Source of the DNA: Vitis vinifera | Lineage: Eukaryota; Streptophyta; Magnoliopsida; Vitales; Vitaceae | Reading direction: 5' to 3' | NCBI RefSeq assembly: GCF_030704535.1 | Contig: NC_081815.1 | Coordinates: forward strand, 1,503,001-1,567,000 | Length of the DNA: 64,000 bases | In this document: positions 1 through 10,100 of the stretch, one piece after another | Layout of the letters: each line of letters begins with the position of its first letter | How positions within the stretch are numbered: position 1 is the stretch's first letter | Notes under the pieces: model-generated | The model's database searches: none | What the model saw: only the letters and a program-made list of their open reading frames with translations | What the model was told of the DNA's origin: nothing | Position numbers and translations under genes: made by a program

Positions 1-60
1 ATAAGGATTAGAGAAACATAAAAGAGCTCGTACTAGCTTAGCTTTTGAGAGAGAGAGAGA

Positions 61-172
61 TGCTTGAGGGGTGACAGATAGGGAGTAAGCACACAGAGCT
101 TCAAGCATAGAAACTTCATGCAAGAAAAGAACCATGAGTGCTCACTCTCCTCTGTCACCTACCATACAAACC
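61..172 (-). ncRNA. MIR156: MIR156 primary hairpin (miR156 precursor)
   Basis: On the minus strand, 157 down to 138 reads TGACAGAGGAGAGTGAGCAC, a miR156 family member that differs from the commonest form by G instead of A at position 8. After a loop of about 47 nt, 90 down to 70 reads GCTTACTCCCTATCTGTCACC, which fits the star strand with a 2-nt 3' overhang. Pairing by hand gives a near-perfect duplex with one A-C mismatch, one bulged A on the star side and two G-U wobbles. The family silences SPL transcription factors and sets juvenile-to-adult phase change. The mature strand lies on the 5' arm, as usual for miR156. A TATA box about 210 nt upstream on the same strand supports an independent transcript. 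The exact precursor ends are approximate. Confidence 0.93.
138..157 (-). ncRNA. miR156: mature miR156 (5' arm)
   Basis: The 20-nt mature sequence starts with U and ends GAGCAC like other miR156 members. It targets SPL mRNAs in all land plants studied. Seen directly on the minus strand; expression cannot be judged from sequence. Confidence 0.9.
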
Positions 173-375
173 TATAGTCATATATTCTTATATATGATTC
201 GATCTTCATCACCATCTTCTGCAACGGTGCAACCGTGGAACCCTAGCAGATGCTCTTCTGTTAAATGCTCTCTCTGTAACCTCAAAGATCCATACGAGAA
301 GGATCTTAGATAACTGAATGAAAGAACTGAACTACTTTGGTTTGATGGGTTGAAGAGATGATGGTTTCTCAGAGC

Positions 376-385
376 TTTATATAGA
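376..385 (-). promoter_or_regulatory. TATA box of the MIR156 transcript
   Basis: The minus strand reads TCTATATAAA here. A start site about 30 nt downstream (near 345-350) would give a primary transcript with about 175 nt of leader before the hairpin, a normal arrangement for plant Pol II MIR genes. The start site is inferred. Confidence 0.6.
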
Positions 386-2234
386 GAATGAAAAGGCCGG
401 CTAGCTAGTGATGGTGGTGCCTTACATCACATATGGAATAAAATGTGGATTATGGGTTTGAGCTCTTATTCGTCTCTTTCCCTACTAGTTTAATAACTAG
501 CCAAGCCAAGAAAAAGAAACTCTAGGTACAACCCCAGCGAATGATCTTATATCTTTTTCCCTTTTTTTTTTACTCTATGTGCTAGGGTTTCACTTTCATG
601 AAGTTTTAATCACTGCAACCCCAAAGTTGATCTAATAGGCATAGAAAGATTATCTTTGTAGCTAGGAATTTGATGCATCGATGAAAGTGAATATCACATA
701 TACTTGACTTGTGATGTTAGATCGGCTCTGATATCATGTTAAACTACTAATTAATTAATTAATTTATAGAGATTATATATTTCTTTTTCTTGTCGGTCAA
801 ATATCCTTGTGTCGTTAATGGCAACAATCCCGATAAAAAGATGATTTGTGGGGTTCTATTGAGTGATGAGTAGATGCAATTAATATGCTTTTGATCACAA
901 ATGCCCATTGAAGTGGAGTGTTGAGATCCAGTGTTAAGGAATATTAGCTTCAATGGTGGCTGAACCTTTTCCATAGAAAATTCAGGGGAGGAATAACAGA
1001 AAGAAAAGAAAGTGTCTTTCCAGTAAAGCATCCACAAATGGGAGATAGACAGAACTCTAGGTCAAATTGCAGTCATGAAAATATTTTAGGTCCCCACCGT
1101 AGAAAATTTGCAATGGCACTAAGTAGCATATATAAAGTAGATATGCTTTATGTTAATGATTAAACTCTATAACCAAGAACAATAGAAAGAAATGTTCACA
1201 CCATTCACTACAAAAGAAAGGTTTACAAAGCAGTTCGTCATCCCTTTTCCACATTCTCCTCTTGTTATACCATTGCTATAATATTGCTAGATATGCTTAT
1301 GGTCATCTAAAGGGTAAAGCATTTTTTCAAGCATTCAAGCATCCAAGCATTTGATCCTAGATTCGTAATCGAAAAAGCTAAATAAATCAATGTCGATCAT
1401 TGTTGTAATGAGGACCTGTAATATTCTACATCGAGTAAAAGAAAAAGTTTCTACCACTATTTATGAATAGGTTCTCTTAACCATGTAAACAAGTTTTAAA
1501 ACTGTAAGGATTCTTTATGTTCAGAGTATACAATGTCCACATAGATTGTTATAAATGATATCAAAATTAATCTTTAACCCTAATATAGGGATTTGTTTAT
1601 CCTTATAAGGGGTGTCTATCTATTTAATCTAGCATTCCATAGGATACAACGAGAATATCGTGTCTGTATGAGAAGTGATGATAATATCCTACATGAAGTT
1701 ATATATGTATGACCTTTTAATTATATAAATGTGTCTTAAAATCATGATGACTCCCTAAGCGTAAAACAAATAATAGAACGATTCTCAAGTATATATATGG
1801 TCTTGTTAGTTCTATACCTTGATTTCCATGTCAAGGATTCTATATCGGTTAGTGAGAGAAGTTTCTAATATAACCCCTTTATATATGATGGATTTCTTTG
1901 GGTTAGGACTCTCAAACTCTGTTTTAGACATGACTAGTTATCAGTTTCTTTGTAAGCAAAAGCTTATGAATGGAAGTTGTTAATGGCTAGGAGTAAGGTG
2001 GATGATATGAAACTCAACATTAACCATGTTTAACTCTTTTATAATCCTACATTCAACCCATGACTCAAGTCCCTAGTCTGCGAGATTAAGAAGCCGAAAT
2101 AGTTAAGAAGAAGACTGTTATTTTACTTTTTCTTCAACAGTTTAGAAAACATATATACAAGAGTGTGAAATTGCATTCAAATGAAATTCTGCAATGGAGT
2201 AAAATCCTTGGAATCACAAGCACAGATAGCTTCA
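386..2234. other. intergenic, no gene recognised
   Basis: AT-rich DNA between the MIR156 promoter and the NLR 3' end. Short open frames such as 759-1037 have no recognisable domain or codon signature. Parts of 1380-1900 resemble 6090-6300 (shared short motifs around a tgtaatat-ctcacatcga-like core) and look like degraded dispersed repeats. Confidence 0.5.
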
Positions 2235-4946
2235 TCAAGTTGCCATAAAGGGTGGAAGGATGGCAGAATTGGTGGCTGCCCCTTCATCCCATTCCAGTCC
2301 ATGCCACCATTCCTTGCTGCCATAGACTCTTGGCAGGGCCGAGACACCGTGAGTTTTGAGTGGCAGCTTCTTCAGTTTTGGACAGTCCATCACTGCAATC
2401 CTCTCCAAGGAAGGAAAAGCCAGAGCCTCCTGGGATATGCTTCTTAATTGCGGGAGGTCTCGGATGGACATTGTTCTAAGGCTTGGAAAGGCCATCAGGT
2501 CCTCCTCTATCATTTCATCCCCACATATCAATTCCTCCATTTCACTGCAGTAGAATATGTAGAGTACTTCAAGCCTGGGCAGTTGTAAAATCCATGAGAC
2601 ATTCTTCAACTTATGGCAGTACCAAATGCTTATGGATCGAAGATTCTGGAGGCATTCTCGAGTAACCGAGTTCCTCCATACCCTGGTTAAGTTGGGAAGG
2701 CCATGTAAGGAGAGAACCTCAAGGCTTGGCAGCCAGTTCCTTCCGGCCCCTACACCAATCGCCAAGTACTTCAAATCATAGCAGTTATTGATGCTGAGCC
2801 GCCTTAGTTTCTTGCCATCACCAGAAGCCGATGAAAATTGTAAATAGAATAACCCTTCACATTCCTTGATATATAGATACTTTATACACTTCAGCAGAGT
2901 GTTCAAACGAGAAAGCCTCCTCAGGGTAGTGGATTCAATTACAGTAATCCCAAGGGTGGAAAGGTGTCTCAAGCCTTCCAAATCTGCAAAGCTAGCATCA
3001 CTCTCAGGGGCATCACAATTGAGCGCTTCCCAGCCCCCATAACTGTAATAAAAATTCAAGACTCTCAACTGGGAAAGTCTGGATATCGCCTCATGTGGGA
3101 TTGTTCTAAGAGAATGCGTTCGTTGCAGATCCAAAAGCCTCAGCTTTGCCAGACTTCCTAGCTCTTTAGGCAATGCAGTTAGCTTAGTCCCTGAGAGATC
3201 TAGATGACGCAACTCGACTAATTCACCGATGCTCACAGGGATCTCTTTTAGACTGGTGAATGACAGATCCAGGACTCTAAGAACTGGCATAAAATGGAAA
3301 AACCCAACTGTGATTCTGTTTAAACCGCTGTTCCATTGAAGCAGCAAGGTTGATAAGCTGGGGCAATCTGGTATTTCTGATAGAGCAGTGATCCCATTAT
3401 CTAACAATGAAATCCTTTCTGCAAATCTCCAGTTCTCTACTCTGGGTGCTTCAGTCAGGCCTATGCTGGGCTGTATGAGAAACTTCTTTTCATTTCTCCC
3501 ATACCCAGATGATATCCATAAGGCAAAGCTTCGGACGACATCATGCATCTTCACTTGGGTTTTCTCTTCACCATTTTCCAGTAAGCATGCAACTTTCAGA
3601 GATCCAATAACAGCATGTCCCTTGTTCTGGACATTACCATCATGGGAGCTGTCTAAAAATCCCTCCCCAACCCAATACTCTACAAGCTGTTCTTTCTCAA
3701 TGGAGAAGTCTTCAGGGAATAAGGAACAATACAAGAAGCATGATCTCAGCGTATCGTTATCCAAATTGTCATAGCTGAACTTTAAGAGAGTAAAGACATC
3801 TTCCATACCTCTGAGTTCTGATGGAGAATTGTCCAGTAGTTCTATTGCATACTTCCACTCCTCCTCTGTTTCTTTGTTTGCCATGGCCCTTCCAATTGTG
3901 ATTAAGGCAAGTGGAAGGCCTCCACATTTTTTGACAATCTTCTCAGCATGAGGGCGGATGGAGGATAAATCCAAGAGCTCCTTTTTACCTACTTTTTCTT
4001 GGAAGAGTTGCCATGATTCCTTCTCTTCCAAGAATTCTACTTTCAGTTTCCTGTGAGCATCCATATCACTGCATACATCCATTGACCGGGTGGTGAAAAT
4101 CACCTTGCATTTGTTTTGCTGGTCAGCAAGAGGAATGCCAATGTTCTCTAGATCAAGTTCTTCCCAAACATCATCCAGCAATAGTAAGAACCTTTTCCTT
4201 CTCATTACCCGGCATATCTTCAAAGCTCGCTGTTCTTGAGTCTCATCTTCTTCCCAAGACAACCCCAACCTTGCCCCAACAGCTTGTTGGATCTTATCAG
4301 CAACAAAGTCCTTAGACACCAAAACCCATATCACCACATCGAAATCATGGGTTTTGGTAAGGAATTCATTGTTTATGTTCTTCAAGAGGGCAGTTTTCCC
4401 AACACCCCCCATTCCATAAATTCCAATAATTCCAACTGCATCGTCTGCAAGGAACTGCCTAACCTTCTCCAACATTACATCTAGGCCATACATTGGCCTA
4501 GTAGGTATCTCCTTGACTGCATCAGGAGGTGATCCAGAATCGGCAACAGTATCAAAGGTGCCTCTGTCCACAAGTTCTCCTACACCCCTGAGCTTCTTGG
4601 CAACTTTCGTGCTTAGCTTATATCTTGAAGAACAATTTGCATGGCAGCAACCCACACATCGCCTTTGCTGCTGCTGCCTGAAACGTTCCTCCATCACGCT
4701 TACTTCATCTTCAATGGCTTGGACCTCTTCTAACCACCATTTCACCTGGTTTCTGGCTGTTAACCCGTTTAACTCAGCCTGGTCAACGCATCTCTTCAGG
4801 TCATCCCTTGTGTCCTTCAACTTCTTTATTTCAGCTCTGAGGGTGTGAACCCTTTCATCCAAATTCCAAAAATTGCTTATCCTTGCGGCAACGGGTTTGC
4901 TCAAGCCAGAAATGATGCCATTGATGACAATAGAGAAAACCTCCAT
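2235..4946 (-). CDS. CC-NBS-LRR disease resistance protein, RPS2/RPS5-like
   Basis: Single-exon gene of 903 aa starting at the ATG at 4946; an upstream in-frame TTG is not used. The start MEVFSIVINGI resembles RPS2/RPS5-type NLRs. An N-terminal coiled coil (about 25-140) is followed by an NB-ARC domain: P-loop GMGGVGKT (178-185), kinase-2 LLLLDDVW (254-261), RNBS-B FTTR, CGGLPLAL (341-348), RNBS-D CFLYCSLFPED (403-413) and MHD (467-469). About 14 leucine-rich repeats follow from about residue 515 to the C terminus. NLRs of this class are intracellular immune receptors that bind ADP/ATP and often guard host proteins attacked by pathogen effectors. All nucleotide-binding motifs are intact and there is no stop or frameshift, so it is probably functional. 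It stands alone here, with no tandem NLR neighbour. The effector it senses cannot be inferred. Confidence 0.95.
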   Translation of the reverse strand: MEVFSIVINGIISGLSKPVAARISNFWNLDERVHTLRAEIKKLKDTRDDLKRCVDQAELNGLTARNQVKWWLEEVQAIEDEVSVMEERFRQQQQRRCVGCCHANCSSRYKLSTKVAKKLRGVGELVDRGTFDTVADSGSPPDAVKEIPTRPMYGLDVMLEKVRQFLADDAVGIIGIYGMGGVGKTALLKNINNEFLTKTHDFDVVIWVLVSKDFVADKIQQAVGARLGLSWEEDETQEQRALKICRVMRRKRFLLLLDDVWEELDLENIGIPLADQQNKCKVIFTTRSMDVCSDMDAHRKLKVEFLEEKESWQLFQEKVGKKELLDLSSIRPHAEKIVKKCGGLPLALITIGRAMANKETEEEWKYAIELLDNSPSELRGMEDVFTLLKFSYDNLDNDTLRSCFLYCSLFPEDFSIEKEQLVEYWVGEGFLDSSHDGNVQNKGHAVIGSLKVACLLENGEEKTQVKMHDVVRSFALWISSGYGRNEKKFLIQPSIGLTEAPRVENWRFAERISLLDNGITALSEIPDCPSLSTLLLQWNSGLNRITVGFFHFMPVLRVLDLSFTSLKEIPVSIGELVELRHLDLSGTKLTALPKELGSLAKLRLLDLQRTHSLRTIPHEAISRLSQLRVLNFYYSYGGWEALNCDAPESDASFADLEGLRHLSTLGITVIESTTLRRLSRLNTLLKCIKYLYIKECEGLFYLQFSSASGDGKKLRRLSINNCYDLKYLAIGVGAGRNWLPSLEVLSLHGLPNLTRVWRNSVTRECLQNLRSISIWYCHKLKNVSWILQLPRLEVLYIFYCSEMEELICGDEMIEEDLMAFPSLRTMSIRDLPQLRSISQEALAFPSLERIAVMDCPKLKKLPLKTHGVSALPRVYGSKEWWHGLEWDEGAATNSAILPPFMAT
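4394..4415 (-). promoter_or_regulatory. predicted miR482/2118 target site in the P-loop codons
   Basis: The sense strand over the GMGGVGKT codons starts GGAATGGGGGGTGTTGGG, the region where miR482/2118 family members bind many plant CNL mRNAs. Pairing to a remembered grape miR482 leaves about three mismatches and two wobbles. This is an inference from homology; no degradome evidence is available. Confidence 0.45.
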
Positions 4947-7148
4947 GGATAAAATACTCAATATTATCTACACACAACGGCAAAGACCAGATAATACACA
5001 GACAAAAAACATTCAAGAGCAGAAAGGCATTATTGCCAAGTCTTTCACAGTCTAGACCTGTCCTCAATGTGACCTGATCTTCATCCATTAGAGTCTAGGG
5101 CCGGCTTTCTTGAACACTCAAAGTTGACTCCCTTATTTTCCATTTGTAGACCCACTTAGATATTTTGATTATTCTTATAATTAATGGTGGTAATTTTAGA
5201 CAGCATAGCCACCACCATTGACTACCATTTTGCAAGGTTCCATGACTGTTAATCCTCAAGTTGAAAACAAGCCAATTGACAACTCCATTGTTAATGATCA
5301 AGTTGCTGATTTTGTAAGAAGTTTTGACTTCCATTTTTCGGTCATCTCACAATTTTTTATCCTTAGACTATGCAGTTATAATGTTTTTCAAATGAATTCT
5401 TTCATTGAACCCTTTAAAAAGTATATCATGTATGAATATTCTCAGTTTTGTAAACGACTGTAAAATCACTGCAGAAGAAGGATAGGTCTTGTTTCTATTA
5501 ACGGAGTGCTCTATTTTCTAACAGGTATCAAGGCTCCCCTGAAACTTGCCTAGAAACTCCTTGTTGAGTTGGTTCCACACTTCTTAACATTCCCTGTAGA
5601 ATCAGTTCTAAAAGATTATCACCAGTATAATCCCCATAATTTTCTGGAAGCATTAGACATCATTGCACACTTTAATGTCTTAATTAGCTTCAACATGAGT
5701 GAACCTGTATTTTGTGTATAATAGTAATTTAGGATTTGGTTTTACTTGTGGCTTTAACCATCTCATCTTAAACTTAATTAATGTTGAGTAAGAAATCTTG
5801 CCAAAACAAAAAATTTAGCATCCGACATCCTTAGTAACCATGCTCCACATGAATCCTAAGCCAAGGCTATTTCCAAAGCTTTCTTGACACCCATCTCAAG
5901 CATAAATGCTCTCATGATTTGAACCCATAATCCTTGACTCATTTATCAATTTTAGGATCGAAATTTGGTCATATCCACCAATGTCCAATGAGGAATGTGA
6001 AACCTTTGCGGCATTGAACATCAAGTCCTAAATAATATTTATATGAAAGGAAACAATTGTTCAACTCTTAAATGAGTTTCTGTCTTCCTAATTTCATAAA
6101 AGGTGTCTGTTTATTTAGCACTATAATTCGATGAGACAAAATGAGGACATTATATTTGTATGAAAGGATGGTTGTAATATCTCACATCGATTGAAGGAAG
6201 AAGTTACTGACCCTTCATATGTATTGAACTTCTTTCAATTATATGTATGTGTTTTAAAATTATAAAAATCTATTGAACCCAAAGTGAATAATATCTACAC
6301 AAGAAAGAGAGGATCGCTATAAAACTTCATCCATCCTAACCCGGGCCTGTTTCCAAGCACTTTTGATCAGTAACAACAATTCTCAATTCAAACAATGTTA
6401 GTGATGTAGATCAGTTGGAAAAAAAAAACATGGTCTTTTAAACTTTATAATCCTTATTGAATTGGGATCTATTGGATTAACTCAGCAACCTCTTCATAAA
6501 GGATGGTGGGAGATCACTGAACAGTTGGATAAACTTCCTTGAATGGCAAAGGAGGATGCAATGGAAACTGGAGCCAGAAAGATAGCTGACCTGTCTTTTA
6601 GAATCAATCCATGCAGTTCTATAGGTTTCACTTTAAAAAGGAAAAACATTAGTATCATGATGAATGCAAACTTTTGGATAGATGCCGAGAAGAACAAAAT
6701 AAATGAATAGATTTCAAGCAAGTTAATGATATAAACCATGGAACTTTCAGGGGCACCACAATTTAACCTCAGAGCTGCAGCTCAGATACTGTTATCATTG
6801 GATTTCTTTGATAAGTTACAAAATCACCATTCTTGGAGAACCAGATGCTTATTACTGATTGAAGGTAGAATTCTCTTCACAAAGAGGATTATTTAGACTC
6901 TACAATGAACAAAATTCGGTTCATACAATTTTGATGTCAGCAGACTCTGTTCTCAATACCCCCAATCTTATCCTATATCCATGCAACCATGTATCCTAAA
7001 AGTAACATTAAGGATGAAGAAAGGTGCTGAGTTGCACCTAAGCTACAAACAATTGTGAACTCAAGAAAACAACAGTTTGGATCACTTTGATGGCCGTTAT
7101 TGATGAGATGGCTGATAAGAACTTTCTGAAAAAAAAATACCCATGTAT
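4947..7148. other. intergenic between the NLR promoter and the E2 3' end
   Basis: It holds the presumed NLR promoter and leader (roughly 4947-5450), degraded repeat-like sequence around 6090-6300, and the E2 3' untranslated region just below 7149. Open frames here (for example 6494-6739) lack recognisable domains. Confidence 0.45.
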
Positions 7149-10100
7149 CTAGAGCAGCATTGACTCTGGATTCTCAATATAGCCTTTGAATGCTTTCAAC
7201 CACTCAGCACCAATGGCACCTACAAGCACAGTATGAACAGAAAGGTCAGGGCATAATAGTACCATCACATAACTGAATGCACCAACTTGAATGTTTTTTA
7301 CATCTTCAGGGGATATTTTGAAAATAAAGATGAGTATGAGTCAAATTCTCGCTTTTTGCATTCAGTTAAGATGGAGACCCACATCCCGATTCATTTAATG
7401 ATAAAAAGGTGATACGAGTTCTTTAGGAGATCAAGAATACTCCATTAAACCTCTCATGAGATTCCTAAAAATGAACTTGATGACTTGTGAAGAAACTACC
7501 TACCATCAATTACACGGTGATCACAGCTCAAGGTGACAGGCATGAACGAAGCATACTTGAATTGGTCAGGACCCACACCAGGTATTACCCTCTTCTCAGC
7601 TGGTCAAGAAAATTGTACAGTGCTTAGTAAAAGTAAAACAAAACTAATGATAGTCCAGGTAAAAGCAACAGGCCAACAGAAAATGGAAGAAGAAGAAGAA
7701 GAAGATGAAGGCAATGATCAGCTGCAGCATACCAGACCCAACTGCGAGGATGCCGGATTGGGGAGGATTGATTATGGCACAAAATTGTTTGACTCCAAAT
7801 GGTCCTCCCAAGTTCGAAACAGTAAAGGTGCCTCCCTGCATATATGATGATCATGAAGTTCATTTAAAAGACCATGATACAATCAACCATCCATTGATGG
7901 CCAATTAGAAGGTAATGCAGTTACCTCATAGTCTTCAGATTTCAGGCTGTTATCTTTGGCCTTCTGTGCTAAATGTTTGATCTCTTCAGCAATTTTAGAT
8001 AATCCTTTCTTGTCTGCATCCTGCAAAGAAACAGTACTGTTTCTCAAGCTTGTTGCATACACTTACAAATGGATCTAAAACAAAGAAAGAAAACTAAAAC
8101 CCACCCTGACAACTGGGACATAAAGCCCATTGTCGGTCTGAACAGCAACATTTATGTTCACATTGTGGTACCTGAATCATTTGTCACAGTTAAATATGAC
8201 AATAAATGTAACACCACTAAATGGTTAACTTATAATAAATACGATAAGAACACACTGAAGCCTGCTACAAGGGTCAAGTGGGCTTGCTGAAAACTGAAGC
8301 ACAAGCAAATAGTAATTTTAAAGAAGTTATTTTCTTTCACTTCCTAAAAAATAAACTTCTGGTAAGTTTTTAAGAAGATTTGAATTGTCTATTTACTATT
8401 GTTTTTATACTCACTGGCGGATGTAATCATTGGTCCAGGAACTATTGCACTGAGGAACTTTGCGAAGAGCCAAAGCAGCAGCCTGTCATCAAGGTCCCAT
8501 TGAAGTTTATGCCACAAGCATAAAAGTATAATTGAAATGACAAGAAATCTTTGATCATGAACATTTGCAGTGAGTGTTAGATGGTGTGATGTGTTCTAAA
8601 GTTCCTCCAGAACAAAAATAATCAAAATGCCAATCTTCACATCTCAGAAGTAAACTATCTCAATCTTAAAGACAACATACCTTTATGACAAGATCATTTA
8701 CAGATATCCGCTTGCCACCTGAAGCTTCTTGGAGTGTATTAAGCTGGCTCCGCAATCTACAATGCACAAGCAGCAATTGTTTAGATCATACTCATAAAAG
8801 GGAAATTAAAAAGGAAAGATGAACTTTTTGTTGAATGCTCACTCCATCAGCTTGTCAACACAAGTGTCCACGGTTAAATAATAATGAGGAATAGTTTGCT
8901 TTGATAGCAGCAAGCGTGAAGCAGTGACCTGAAGAGGGTTTTGAATATCCAGATATCAGTATCATTAAGCTTGATCAATGCAACCATCCACTAATTTGGA
9001 TAATTTCAAACATATTACCTTTCTTATCTGAGTATGAGGAAGGTCAGTGTAATCTAAAGTTGCTGCCTCAGAGAATGGTGTTGTGGCTTCCTTCCCATAA
9101 GAAGCTATGACATTGTAAAAACACAACCAAGCAAATTGATTAACCACTATGGTACTCAAAGAGTGAGATTGTACCCATGATATCTAAAAAAAGAAAAATA
9201 AAAAAGATAAAGACTCAGAAAAACCATTCGTCAAAGTTATACTTCAATTGAATAATAAAATGGTAAACATCAAATGAAAATGAAAATGAAAAACCAAGAA
9301 TTATTTTGCTTAAGACCAAGATCACAGTAGCAGCCAAATCGACTCCTAATACAGTGGGTAAGAAGACCTGAAGTGGTATTATTACCATCTAAATGTACTT
9401 GGAAAATAAAATATTAAGTAAAATTTATATTACTGCATTAACTTAACAAATAAAATATTTGCATCAATGGGGAAAAGGCACTCCTATTTTAACTTTTCTT
9501 GCCATACCAAACATCTATATTCATGCCATTTCATTTCTACTTAAGTACTTAAGACAGCATTGTCTCCATAATTGTTGATTATCTAGCTAAATTAATCAAG
9601 CAAGTAACAGGATAATCTGCAAAAGCACATAGAGAAAAGCATACCCAAATAATCTTCAATATCAGCCTTCACAATGCGTCCATCAGGACCCGTCCCTTTG
9701 ATGCTTTGAAGAGGAACCTGAATAAGGAAAGAGATATTACATTAAACATCAAAATAAAACATAAATGCCTCATGAATATATATCATTACAAAAGCAAACT
9801 TAAATGTCATCATATGGAGAAATAATAAGGTCCCATGGATGGGCCTTATTTTGGTGGTAGTAATAAAATTTTTACACCAAAAGATGCAGTGACTAACATT
9901 GTGATCTTCAGCTAACTTTTTTGCAAGAGGACTGGAAAAAATGCGATCTCCTGCTTTGGAACTTTCAACAGCTTTTGAAACATTTGGCTGAGGTGAACTG
10001 GCAGGCTTCTCTGCCACTTCTTTCATGGGAGGAGGAGAAGCAGATGACTTTTTACCCCCATCAGCTGCACCCCCTTTTGGAGCTTCATAACCCTTGAATT

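Noticed and set aside
759-1037. Minus-strand open frame of 92 codons
   Set aside because: No homology recognised and located in AT-rich repeat-like DNA; likely chance.
4947-4961. NLR start five codons further upstream
   Set aside because: The codon there is TTG; the ATG at 4946 gives the family-typical MEVFS start.
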